Below, piece by piece: positions 25,201 to 38,400 of a DNA stretch of 64,000 nt. This stretch comes from Azadirachta indica. Its lineage: Eukaryota; Streptophyta; Magnoliopsida; Sapindales; Meliaceae. Both the position numbers and the translations under genes were made by a program. The DNA lies in NCBI GenBank assembly GCA_022749755.1, contig CM040449.1:10326363-10390362 (forward strand), written 5' to 3'. Every line of letters starts with the position of its first letter. The stretch's first letter is position 1. The notes beneath the pieces are model-generated. The model saw only the letters and a list, made by a program, of their open reading frames with translations, was not told the DNA's origin and did no database searches.

Positions 25201-28200
25201 TCCATTTGGTATAGCTTTCCATGTAGGAGCTTTTTGGAGCAGTGTTTGTGCTAGCATAGCTCTTAAAAAAATTATTGGTTGTTTGGTTGTCAAATATCCC
25301 TTATAGTAAAATTTCTGTAATTACCTTAACGACTAGTTTCTTTTATAAAGTTATGAGAGGTATGAAGTAAAATTTTTAAAATAAAATCAAGGTATTTCAA
25401 ATAATTTAACTTTTTAAAAATTTTAAAAAATCTCTACTTCTAGAAACCCAAAATTTAAGCTTTTCCCAATAGAAATAAAATAACTTTTTTAATCTCCATA
25501 AGCTCTTCTCTGGTGACAATCAAATGACACAAAAGAATTGTAGCGTTAACTTTTGACCAATAGACAAGCCATACCCAACCAGCAGTAAGAAAGTCCAGTC
25601 GTTTTCAATACAAAGTCCAACTTTACTCCATGTTAAGCCAAGTTGCAATCAAACAATCCCTCAACTTAGATGACCAAGGCCTATCTCTTAAAACAAACAA
25701 TGTTCTAATGACCTTATTGCAAAATGCATTGAGGTTTAAAAAAGATTTCAGCATAAAAATAGCAATTATTACAACAAGAGTAGAAAAAGACCAAAATAAC
25801 TTTCATATTCACAAACTAAATTGCACATTTGTCACTAACAAGATGAAATGTTAAGCACCAAGCACAAATCCTGAAACTTTCAAAAACATCAAAGACAGTG
25901 AAAGTATGAGAAGGTCACGTCAAGGGGATAGTAAACCACTAAAAGTACCACATGCTGCTCAGGTTCAAGCAAATGTTGATTAAACAAAATACAAGATCAA
26001 CACAGATCAAAAAAGCAAAAATAAGTATGATAAAAAGGACATTATCCAAACCTCACTGCCGTTTAATGTCATGAAGTAGAAGTGCTTATGCCCATTAGCT
26101 GCATACTCCTTTTGACGTGCCTCATAAGCATGCATGTCAAGGACCTGATTGAACCACATATTAGAAATCTCAGAAATAAAATAATAGATGTCGAGAGAGT
26201 AAAGACTGTATAACGCAAAGGATAAGACATACAAGTAATATAGCCCTTCATAACTTATTACAAGAATCTATATATTTCGGCCTCACAAACAAAAGGAAAA
26301 AATAGATTCAAATTTACGATGGAAATGAAAACGAACAAATTTGCATGAACAACAATTTCGACATTAGTTTATTGATTTAATTTGTAGGATTGCTTTTACT
26401 TAAAAATTGGCATATATTTATACACAGGCATATTATACTTGGTAATTAACATGAAAGAATCTGTCTTTGTTTAGCCTCATTACAGCGTCCACCTTTGACT
26501 TAAAACAGACGGAAATTTACCTCCCCAACATATTCAATAATAAATTTCCCTGTCGGTATATCCTCAAGTGACACTAGTCCAAAACCCTTCTTCCCGTATC
26601 GACGCCACTGCATGTTGGCATACTTGCGCTTCTGGAACTGCAAACAGACATTTGAACAGAAAAAGTCCTCTTTCTGTACAAAATATCAACTGCAATAAAC
26701 AAAATGTAAAGCTATCTGCAAACAATAGGTCTACCTGTTGATTTGAACAAAAGTCACCACAAGGACAAGTGCCTTGAACACATTCAATGTTAAGCATCCG
26801 ATTCAAGCACTCATCTCCACAGCCCAACCCACCATCTGAAGGCGGTTTGCAATGGCAAACCATTACCTGATTAAAGCATATAAAAAACACATTAATCAGG
26901 TAAACAAAGACTAACCTTAATAGAAAACATTTAATCAGCTTTTCATAAGTTACAACAAATAATGACCACCAATACCAAAACAACTGGAAAACCAAAAGGT
27001 CAAAAGTTGCGAAATTCAGATTCTAATTTCTTGTCATATCATAAGCAAATATCCACTTGCCAAAAGAAAAGGATAAAAAACACTGGGTCATGACAAATTA
27101 GGATTCTAGGAGAAAGATGACCTTTAATGCTAAAACAAATCAAGTTACGACTTTAGAAAAGAAATCAAAAATGCCAACAACAGAATCCACTAAGGACAGC
27201 TGATTGATTAGAAACCATTATTGTTAAAAAATTATGGGGTCAAAAGACACCCTCAAGGTCATAAGCAACGGTAAACATGCCACATTAGAAAGAGAATATA
27301 ATACTCATAAAATGAAAAGGTTGGACTGGTATTTGTTGATCAGCACCAATAAGAATCTAACCAAAGAGGAAAAGCAAGGGCAAATAAATGGGAAGTACTC
27401 ACAATTAATACATGTGTAGCCTCTAGATAAACTTAATTACATTTAAATAAAAAATTAATAAATTTGATATCTTATTTTCAGTATTAAATTAATAATTGAC
27501 CAGCAAACTGGCCATGTTTTGGCATATCGACCAGATGTTCACCCTGAGTCAGTGCCGTGTGCAAACTCATGCTCCCTCCATTTTGATCGTTAGTCTGCTT
27601 TTCCATTCTAGGCTGTCCTACAGCACTAACTGACTTCTAGAAAAAGCCAATTTACACACCTTTGCAACTTTAATAAATCCTTTTCTATTCATTATTATTT
27701 ATGTGAATACATAAATCAAGTGAATAGAGGATAATTATTGAAAGGAATACTTGTGTGGATGCATTAAATGATGTAGAATTAGAAAGTTCAAATTTCAAAA
27801 GGGATTAACAATTTAGCAGAGAAGGAGCATTTATTTTTGACCTTTAGCACAGCCCAGACGCATATGAATAATTTACAATGTTCTGGACTATTAGAGCATG
27901 GAATACAAACACGCCAGAGCACAGGGCTTTAGGTGCATTTTTGCTACTTGAAATAAGCACACCACATTCATAATACTAAAATGAGAGGATTGATCTGTTG
28001 TTGGATCCATTGATTGATCAACCCTCCCTAGCCCCCTTACTTCTACTTGACCTGAGTACTGGTAGGTTTGAAAGAAACAGAATCCTGTACGTAGAAGAAA
28101 TAGCCAAACCCAGGGTCTTGCACCATGGACGTCATGTGGGCATATAAGATACATTCAAATAGATGAGTCTGGACAAAGGTTCAACTCTTCATGTGTTTAA

Positions 28201-31200
28201 AGTAAATATTATGCAATGCAGCCAAACAGAAAGAACCCTAGAAATGATAAGTGACAGATTGAGTCAAATTTGCACCTCATCAATAGTTTGCGTTTTACGG
28301 CTACGGTGAAGAAACACATTAGAATCAATGCGCCTAAACCATGACCCTGGTTGCACTGCAGCACATCAAAACCAAGAAAAAGAAGGGTCAGAATTTTGAG
28401 ATAAGCATGTTTACAAGAGTTAAAAAGAAATTAATACCCTATGCCCAGTCGGGTGCAGATATCCTACTTTGCTGCCATCACTAGAAAGCATCACATACCT
28501 GCAGTACTGCTAGAATCCAATCCATTTCCCAATCTATCATAATTTGCAAGACTATCATCCTCTTCAAAGTCTGATAAGCCTAACTCTGCATTAATATCTG
28601 CATTGCTCTTCTCTTGAGAGATTGAACAATCAGCAAAGGCTTTATCCATGTTGTCCATACAAACCCTTCAATAATAAAAATTGAAACCAAAATCAAATTG
28701 AAGATGTTAGATTAGAATTCAAAGAAAAATATAAAGATAGACCACCAGGGATAGCTTTCAGCAATTCTTTCAAGAAAGTAAAACATAATAAAAAGAAATA
28801 CAGTTTCACACAAGCCAAAACTAATGTCCAGGACAGTTACAACTAAAAACCAGAAATCAATCAGAAGGTTATGAGTCACTACTAGATCCTTGCCTAACCA
28901 GACTCTGGGATGCAATTTAGAAGACAATGTTTGAGAACTTGAATTCCAATTCAAATGCAACAAAAGAGACGACAATTACTGACAAAGTCTTGTAATAGTA
29001 CTTAAAAGACTGATTAATCCCAAAGAAATAAGTAAGTGCCATAACAAAATCAAGTATACAATGGTTAAAGTCTAAAAAATCATAATAGGACTTAACTTGT
29101 TAATATCACCTAATGTTTCTGTTGAAGTTGGTTTATCAAGTATGCCTCGCAAAAGGAGACAATAATCATCCATTATGCTCAAAGGATCTGATTAATGAAG
29201 CAGTAAACAAGTAACTTCAATGCCAACAACAAAGGGCTGCAGATATAGATGGAGCTATAAGAAATCTGGATCAAGGATGACAACCACGAATCTAATGTTT
29301 AGATCAGATTTAGAAAATTCAGCAAGAAAAACACAAATCGCCTGAATCCAAGGGCTGAAGGTTTAAAGAACAAACTCCAACCAAATAGAAAAGACAATCC
29401 AAATTCCAATCTCAAACTTCAGCAACAAAATCTCATAACGTTCCTGAAAAAAAGTGAATTGCGCATCCTTATATAGTCATAGATTTCTTCATCCAAGTAA
29501 TTCTAGATCAACTTGGAAGCTACTAATGAGCCACTTGTTTGTAAGCTAATTAAAGAGCTACTTCTTGCAAAGGGTTTACAAAGCTGCCTGCTTTCATTGA
29601 CTCCGTATCAAAGATCGTTTTTAACATTATGTAAACATAAAACTCAATTACCTAGCCTAAAACTTGACTAGTGAGCTAATAGTACATCCTGAAGTAGGAT
29701 ATTTTTTGTCAAACACTGCTGTCAATCAGAAGAATAGGAAAAAGCCTTTAAAGCAAAGCGAATCAAAGGGAGCTTGGCTGGAAAGTACTGGTAGCTGAAA
29801 ACAGCTTACTAAACTGCTTGGTGCTGTTTGAATCTTTTATAGCTGGGTTGCCAGATTGAGAACATAGACAAGTTCCTATGAAATGCATAACAAGATGGCT
29901 GTAATCCTGAACTTCGCCAGACTGCACCACCACTCAAGCAAGTTGTGATTTATCAATTCTCCAGAGAGATTTATCTCTATGCTTCCTTTGAATATCCGAC
30001 ATTCTGGCCAATAGGGCCTAGTCACCAATTAATTGCATTGTCTTAATTTAATCCTTTTTCACTAATATTCAACTCCAATAACTGATGAACAAACATGCCT
30101 CAAGCAATCTCTTTGTAGATAGTAGCTCTCTTCAACCCACAGAAAGAATTCTGACCTTTAGCATACCGTCTATCAAACACAATATGTAACCTATTCTCAA
30201 GACACTTAAACCCATGTAATTTGCAACCACATAAGTTGATTGCTTTCATTATTCCATCCTATTTCCTAGTCCTTTTCACAATTTGTTAGTATGATATCCA
30301 GCTCTATCGTCCAATTACGCCTGAAGCCTTCTTTGACTATAGGAATAATGTTTCTTGTAACAAAAAATAGAGAGGAGAGAAAGAAGAGACCCCGACAACA
30401 TCTAAAGTTGAGGCATTCATATATGCACATGATTAATAATAAAAGATTATAATTTCAAAATTGAAGAATTTAAGACAGAATAATCTAGCCTCATTAAAAA
30501 AAATGCCAATATGGTCAAAGACATATTGTATAAAATTCACCTAACCAACAAGTGAAATAACTTATCCAACACCAGCTCTCAACTTGTTGTGGAAAAGAGA
30601 CACATGCATTTATTATGAAAAGAAAAATGCGATTGCAATTTTGACATAAACAGCATATCTGAAATCATGACAACGAAAAAGAAAGAAAAAAGAAGTTTAC
30701 CATCTGCAGTGCTCATCAATCAACTCTAAGAGTGAAAATGGTATACGCCGCCATTTGTAACAGTCATCACAACGCACCCAAGCACTTTCCGGAGGAATAT
30801 AATGCTCAAGTTCACCGCCTGCTATATTCTCCATGTTAGCTTCATCAACAGATGCACTATTGTTGCCAGAATCAGCGTTTCCAATATTGTCAGCAATGTG
30901 GCTTCCTACAGCATTGGTTCACACAAATTAGCAACAAACTTCAACTTTTCTATCCATGACAAAAAAAATATGAGAATAACAAACCGTAAGATTTTAAATA
31001 ACCCAACAGATACTGCATTGCTATCTGGATAAAGAAAGAAGATCCAGCACCTATTACATAAGTAATTTTTTTTTCATACGAAACATATAACTAAAACAAG
31101 CCAGTACCTATCTGTGGTTGATCCAGTGTTTTGTCCTCAACCTGCTCATGAACACCTTTCACCCTTCTTTTGGTAGCTGAAACACCCTTCTCCTTGAATT

Positions 31201-34200
31201 TTTTCGCATTGACTGCCTTCTGTTGGTTTCCCCCTTGTGATGAAGCATTTTTCTTCCTGTTCCTTGCCGCATTAGTGACTTTGGACTTCCCCTTTTTTGT
31301 TCTGTCAGACTTTACATTGGATTTAATTGACAGAACCATAGTCTCTCCAATGATTCCAGGTTCAGTCTCTCTTGATGAAGGCAAAAGTTCACCGCAGAAT
31401 TCCTCACCGCTTGATGAATTACTCGAAGCATTTGTGCCAGGAGATGCAGAGAGAGGCTCACCAGATTGAATAACATCACCAGTTTTCTCCCTGCCTCCAC
31501 GTTTCTTTGGTTGCTTCACTTTGTTTACAGTTGCTGCAACAGGTGCGCAATCTTCCAGAACAGTGTTACCTGCAAGGGGAAGGTTGGCTTTCTTCTTCCC
31601 TCTCTTGCCGGCAGTAACATATTGAGCAGCAGCAGAGGCTTCAGAAGAAGTCAAAGCAATTTTATGCAACGCTTCTTGACTTCTAGCCCCAAGTTCAGCA
31701 TCAGGAGCTAAATTGATAACTTCGGAATCTGGTGAAGTTCCAGGATCCACATAATTGTTCTCAGTCGCTCCAAATACCTCAACAGCTTCATGGGTAATAA
31801 TTTCAAGATTATTATCTGCAACATCTCCCACTAACTTGTCAATCACTGTGTCCTCCAAATTGTTATCTGCAAGGTGCACATCCAGAACAGAGTGATCTGG
31901 GTGCCCTAATATCTCCTCTAGGTTCCTGTCAAGACACTGAAACTGTTGTTCGGTCCCCTCTTCCCCCAACTTATCTTCAACATCCTGGGCTAATTTTGGA
32001 AATTCAGCAATGTCTGTGATGAATGACTCAGTTACGCCATCACCAACAACGGCATCATCAGCTCCTGTGGTGTCTAGAACCTCAGGGACCACAACGTTTA
32101 GACTACTCTGACAAATTTTATTCCCCAATTTAACCTTCAAACGGAGGCCTCTAGTTGAAGCATTGCGTTTTCTGCTAGACCTGGGTGTACTCCCACCAAC
32201 CCGCTTCTTATTCCGCTTTTGACTTCCTTTGCCACCTCTTGCTTTCTGTGATCCTTGATTCTGAGCTAAACTGTAACTACTCACATCACTGTCACTGAAA
32301 ATTTGAGTAATACTACCCAATAAACCCCAGATAGAAGAGCGAGCAGGTTTGGAGAAACAACTTCTCTTCCTTCTTGCAACGTTGACAATGATATCAATAC
32401 CTCCAAGAGAATGTTGAACTTTGGCTGTGGTCCTGCAACTCCTTGCAGCTCTTTTTGTTTCGGTCCTCCGGCTTGATTTACTTGTTCGGCGGCTCCTTCT
32501 AGAAGATGATGATGCAATGTTACAGGATTTGGCTTCAGAAAAGCAAATGACTCCAAAGTTATCTTTTATTTCATGATCTGCCTGCCCAAAACTGTCAACT
32601 GCATTGCTAGAACTAATAGCAATAAAGCCATCTTTCTGAGCGAGATCTGCTACATCCAAACTGTTACAAGAGCCATTCTCACCAACAACAGAGGGTTGGC
32701 ATGACTGCAAAGAAAATGGGTTCTCTACAAAACAGTCAGGTTCCACTCCAGAGGAGTGCTCCTTTAAACTTTCTTCCATAGGTGATACCTGACAAGAAAT
32801 CCCAACCTTTATATCAGTTGAAACATCACTTTTCTCCTCCACATCCTCTTTAACAGTCTCTGGCAATGGACCCTCAACAGTCTTATTCTTTCCTTGCTCA
32901 TTCGTCTGGGAAAAATTGCCCAATGAATCAGTTATATGTATGCTTTCCAAGGAGCTCTGACAACTCTGCACAGGCAATGCTACAATGCATGTGTCAGTAT
33001 TGCCTTTTGTTTCCATAGCCTCCACAGTAGTTTCCACAGTAAGGTGACTTAACCTTTCATGAACCATTGGTTCATTATGTCCGCCACAACTCATTGACTT
33101 ACCCTCACAACAAACTTTTAAAGGCATTTCCCCACCCTGAGAAGTTGATACACAATTGCACGTAATAGCCTCTATATCTGCTGGTGCATTGGCTTTCCCT
33201 TCCACCGCAGGATAGCTAGTGCTCTCAGTGCCCTTCTGCTCATTTTGTTGGGCAGAACCGCTCAACAATCCTGTTGAGGATACTAATTCAGTAGAGAATT
33301 CAATGGGCTGTGAAGGAGATCTTGGGTGGAAAATATCGTTCTCTATCTTACCTACAACATCTTTTCTCTCTTCCATAACTTCATCCAAGGATGGAATGCT
33401 GATGCCCTCATCACCCTTCTGCTCATTCTGTTGACTGTAATTTCTCACAGAACAAGTCCCGGATGATAATTCTGCGGGCATTGCATGGCCCAGCAAAGGC
33501 AATGTGCAATCACAAGTATCCATTTTCCCTTCCATAATCTCTGTAACACCTTCAAAAGAGGGAGAACCGACATTCTTAACATTCTTTTGATTACCATGTT
33601 GAATACAACTCTGAGGTGAACCAGACAGAGATATTAATTCTGTAGACGTTTCACAGTATTGTGAAGGCAACATTTGGTCATGTGTAACTTTCTCTATCCC
33701 AGCTAAAGCATCAGCTTTTTCTTCCATCCCCTGCATATCCCCTTTGGAAAAGAGACAACCAACACTGTTATCATTCTTCCTATCATCTTGTGCAACAGGA
33801 TTTATAGGCGAACCAGTCATTGATAATAATTCTGAAGGCATTTCACAACATTCTGAAGTCAAAATTTGGTCGCATGTAACTTTCTCTACCCCATCTAAGG
33901 AATTAGTTCTCTCTTCCAAGCCCTCCATAAACCCATCTGAAGAGGGACAACTGGTGCTTCCATCTTTCTGATCATCCTGTTGAACACAATTTCTTGGTGA
34001 TAAAGTCATAGGTATCAGTTCCGAGGGAATTTCAGAGCTTTGTGAAGACAATATTTGGTCACAAGGACCTTTCTCCAACTCCGACAAAGCATCGGTTTTC
34101 TCTATCATATTATCATCCTTCTGTCCATACTGTTGAACACGATTTTTTGGCAAACTAGTCACAGGCACTGGTTCCAAGGGCATTCCACAGGCCTCAGACG

Positions 34201-35029
34201 AGAATGTTTGGTTGCCATTGCATGCCTTTACCTCAGCTAAAACATCAATTTCCTCTCCCATAGTCTCTACAGCCTCTACAATCCCTTCTGCAGAAGAAGG
34301 ATTGACTTCCTGATCACCCATCTGCTTATGCTGTTGATCACAATTTCTTGGTGAACTATTCCTAAGCATTTCATCCAAGGGCAAATTACAATGCTCCAAT
34401 GATTCTATACCCTTGCCCTGAAACCTTCTCTTCTCCAAGCAAAAACCACTGCTTTGTGCACAACAAAAATCTACTTCAGTCTGACTCTCATTCGAACAAA
34501 CCCGGTGTTCATCATCTGCCAGTTTCACCAAAACAGAACTGGCCATATTTTCACATCCACACCCCGACCCACCTCTGTCTCTACCAATTATCTCTGTGAA
34601 ATTAGCAGAACTTACACAAATATTGTTTCCATCCTGAGACAAACCCGGACACCCATCCAGTGAATTGCAATCACCAATTCCTCCCCGACGCTCATTGAAA
34701 CAAACCCCACATTCATAATCCAATACTTCCTCCAAACCCACACCAATCAAATTTTGACACTCACCAGCCGACCCATCGATATTACCATCACCAGCATCTT
34801 TAACATGGACAGAGCTCTCACAAGGAGCCGTACCATCACTAGACAAACCAAAACACCCATCCGAACTCTTAATGCCACTCACATTAGCACTAATCATATT
34901 GTAACTTGTCTCCGGATAAGACCAATGCTCAGAAACTGGTTTGTCCGTAAATTCCAAGCACAACTGCTCCTCAAAAACAGAGTCATAAGAGGGTTCATCA
35001 ACTGATATCAAATTATCACAGGAACCCAT
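19268..35029 (-). CDS. SDG8: Histone H3K36 methyltransferase, SDG8/EFS/ASHH2 type
   Basis: Seventeen coding exons: 35029-31108, 30905-30701, 28665-28499, 28355-28276, 26866-26735, 26637-26521, 26144-26052, 24851-24774, 24041-23985, 23485-22690, 22601-22546, 22121-22042, 21908-21826, 21699-21620, 21542-21463, 20680-20635, 20443-19268. All are GT-AG and sum to 2415 codons plus TGA. The CW zinc finger lies at about 1350-1390 ([14 protein letters not shown]; Cys1353, 1356, 1378, 1388) and binds methylated H3K4 in this family. AWS spans about 1459-1502 and SET about 1503-1630, with NHSCDPNC (Asn1587-) and ELTFDYNY. The post-SET motif is [10 protein letters not shown] conserved helical segment at about 1940-2050 ends in [10 protein letters not shown]. 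In Arabidopsis SDG8 deposits H3K36me2/3 to sustain FLC and other genes. The ATG at 35029 was chosen; a GTG 36 bases upstream is not needed. At 2415 aa it is longer than the Arabidopsis protein (about 1800, from memory). Confidence 0.95.
32890..34385 (-). repeat. Intragenic array of ~60-residue repeats in SDG8-type N-terminus
   Basis: Residues about 217-715 repeat a module of 55-65 residues at least seven times, decaying at both ends. Its features in order are (E)MPxEL-like, (S/G)SPRNxxQQxxQK, PSxxGxMEGMEEK, D(A/S)L and (I/V)EKVTCDQxL. Q-rich anchors lie near 34330, 34130, 33970, 33780, 33590, 33415, 33230 and 32900, giving a DNA period of about 160-200 bases. Copies are 40-60% alike by eye, so the array is old and kept in frame. 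It lies upstream of the CW-SET core in a region that is otherwise acidic and low-complexity. Confidence 0.8.
34460..34863 (-). repeat. Two-copy ~67-residue repeat near SDG8-type N-terminus
   Basis: Residues about 56-122 and 123-190 align: [17 protein letters not shown] with [17 protein letters not shown], then GECQNL with [16 protein letters not shown] with DEHRVCSNE, and IGDCN with VDFCC. The repeat differs from the array that follows and is unusually rich in cysteine. Confidence 0.7.
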
Positions 35030-35460
35030 CTCAGCTTTAGCAATTTTTAACAAACTACGAAACACCCATCGTCAAAAAACAAATTAAATTCCTCAAAATC
35101 GAATTAAAAAAGAAAATCACCTCCACAACCCAATACAATGCAAGCCCACGACCACCAAATCAAAACCCTAGCCAGTCTCTTCCATTCAAAATCTTCGCTA
35201 AACAAAAAGCAGTAACAATAGTACCTGCTTTACAAACTCTCACCCCGCCGAAAAAAAAAAACCCTAACACCCCATCATCTGCAAAAACAAAAGCCCCAAA
35301 TTCAGAATTTACAAAGCCAATGCAGATACGCATAAAACACGTAAAAACACAAACCCACATGCACAAATAAACAGAAATTCCGAAAATCACACCAAAATGG
35401 GAAAAGGGATTATTGCAGAAGCGAAACAAAATACCTGTTCAGAGAAGGCGTTGAAGGACG
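35030..35460 (-). other. SDG8-type 5' leader, probably with a 5'UTR intron
   Basis: Read on the minus strand, CTTCTCTGAACAG is followed by the donor GTATTTTG, with the exon ending at 35435. Candidate acceptors lie between there and the ATG, for example AAGCAG at about 35224. The exact acceptor is not decided. No upstream in-frame extension is convincing. Confidence 0.4.
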
Positions 35461-38400
35461 CAGGCAGTTTTTTATTTTTTTTAATGTAATATATTATATT
35501 AATTTCTCTGCATAGTACTTTTATTTATATTCTTTTAAAAGTATTCTATAAAATTTTCAATTTTAATTATGAAAAGAGAGAGAGAGGATGGCTTGGTAAT
35601 ATTGTCAATATAAGAGGAACCCCTTCGACCGAGTGAGAAAAGAGAAAGAGTTTATATCAATCTGATGCTGATATTAGATGGGACGGACACTGGCTTGACC
35701 CTTGTTTGACACGTGTTGAAATAAGGGTATATTAGTAATTAGAAAAAATTTATGATTGGTTTTCAAGTTTGTGTAGGGTAATCCTTCACAAAGGGTAACA
35801 TTAAGGTTAGGTGACGTTATGGGATAATAACATCTGGATACTTATATTTTTACATTTTTATAAATAAGAATTATTTTGTTTATTCATATTAACCAAGTAC
35901 TTGAAAAAAGAATACATTAATTTCAACTTACCCATTCAATTTTTATAAAATGCCTCAATTGTTTTTATGTCATCAACACACCGCCTATGTTGTTACCTGA
36001 AAACAATTGAAGTTAACAAATTCAAGGGTGAAATTGTGAGTGTCTAATATCAAATAAATAAAAAGTTAAATTTTTCTCTTTTTTTTCTTCATTGTTTTAT
36101 TCTATCTAATTATCCAATAATTTTAAAAAACAAAATTTTGATCTACGAAAAATTCTTTATATTTATAACAATCAAACCAATCAATTCAACCTCTAAAGAA
36201 AAATATCAAGAGAATTTACTAATAGCTTTTCACATCTAATTATCACAAATCAAACTTAATTTTAATAAATAAAATTAATATATGCAAAATCAAATTGAAA
36301 TCTCTAATCACATCAACCAAGCCACACCAGTCGCCTGCACAGCATTGTAATGACAACGTGAGTGCTTTTTTGACCTTGTAATAGTCGGCGTTTCTCCGTA
36401 AAGGGATTCAAATGGGTATTCGTCCCTTCAAACAATTGGATTTAAAGAAAAAGATAAGAAAAGTTAGTGGATAGAAAATGAAAAGGGAGAGAAAACATAA
36501 AAGAAAGATACAACAAAATATCTTATATTTAATTTTATAAATAAAAAAACAATGTATTTGATTTATTTTATGATATTTTTGTCTTCTTATACTATCTAAT
36601 AAGGATAAAAATGTAAATTTATCAATCAACTATGGTCAGTAATTAGATTTATTAATATTATGTAATGATGTGGAGGTGCATTGATAAGATAATTTAAATT
36701 CAATATTTGGCAATAAATAAAAAGTGTGTGCCACTAAATTTTGATATTATAATAAAATTTTTTCAAGAAAAGTAATAACATTTAAATATATGAATAAGGA
36801 TATAAACAATTTATTTATAACAAATAGGTCCTTTAGTCTCTCTGAAATGATCATATCATCCTCAACTTACCAAGGGTAAGTGCTAGCATTGTTTGCACCA
36901 AAAGGACTATCAAATGTTAATTTATAAGAAGATCAAGTTATTGCTTGACTTAAGGTTAAAACAATTTTATGTTCGCCACTAAGCTGCTAACATTCTCATT
37001 GTAGTACCTGACACTATAAAATTAATTTTATTTTAGTATAAATAAATATTTATCAAATATATTACATATAATACTAAAAAATATTAATGAAATAATAATG
37101 TTAACATTCGCTAAAAGTTTAATTAATATTCAGATTTTTATTATTATCTTAGTAATTATATGTATAAGACTATTTTTAAAAAAATTATAAGACATTAACA
37201 AAAAGTATAAAATATAGAATCTTGAAATTTGAAAAAAAAGGAATCATGATTTCTCACCTTCAAGGGACGAATTATAATTTTTCCTTTTGACAAAATAAAT
37301 ATTTCTAAAAGATATCCATTTATTTATTTTTTGTTTAATCAAGTTAACGAATCTTACTAAAAATAGTCTTATCTTGTGATTAGAAAGAATGATAATAACA
37401 TAATATATATTTTATTTATTATCTAAATAATTGATGGTTATTCCAATACTTAAACAGTCTCTTAATCAAGTACTTAACTAATTTTTTTTTTTTGTTGAAC
37501 TAATCTAATTGCATTAGTAGATAAATAAATATTTTGATAATTATTTAGTTTAATTGCTTTTTTATTACTTAACAATAAAATTATACACACAATATAATCC
37601 AATCTTATACTATACCAAATATAAGATAATATTAAATACAATATCCATAACAAATGGTGCCTCCAAATGTATTTATGTCGTTACAATAGAAATATGGAGC
37701 TATTTGTTGTAAATAGAATAATTTATCTTTTTTATTGGAAACTAAAAAATGAAGGACTTATATGTTATTCCTATATTTCAACCGCCTCGATTAGTCCGGA
37801 GACTTATTTGACACGTCTGTACAAATTATAATTCTATTTGCAAAACCTTAAAACATTAGGGAGTCATATGTTATTATCCTGTCATACGAGTGATTAGAAT
37901 AAATTTGGATTCACATGTTAATACCAAAATAAATGTAGATTGCTAAAAATGGGAAAAAATTGGACATATTATGCATGATTGAGGGCATGTATAGAAGTAA
38001 ATTTGATATCCAAATTCAAATCTTTTTCAACAAATTTCCTTTGAGGAATTTTTAATGTTTAATTTAAATAATTTAAAAAATTAAAGATCGAAATTAAGAA
38101 GTCATTTGTTTTTTAGCTAAAGTCTAAAAATAATTATTTAATTATTTAAGAGTCATTTATTTTTTAACTTATATTTAAATATTTGTTAAAAAAAGTTAAT
38201 ATAATTGAATTAAAAATTTTAATTTAAATTTGAATAAGTAAATATATGAATAATTTAATATTTTTATTTTTTAAAAATATTATTATTTTATTAATTTATT
38301 TACTAATAAAATTAAAACTCTAATATTGTATCTCTTCTCTATTGTGAGTCTTCTCTACTTATTTTCTAAATTCTACTTATTTTATACTTTAATTATTGCA

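Noticed and set aside
35030..35065. N-terminal extension of the SDG8-type protein by 12 residues
   Set aside because: It would need a GTG start. The first ATG in frame is at 35029-35027, and nothing supports non-ATG initiation.
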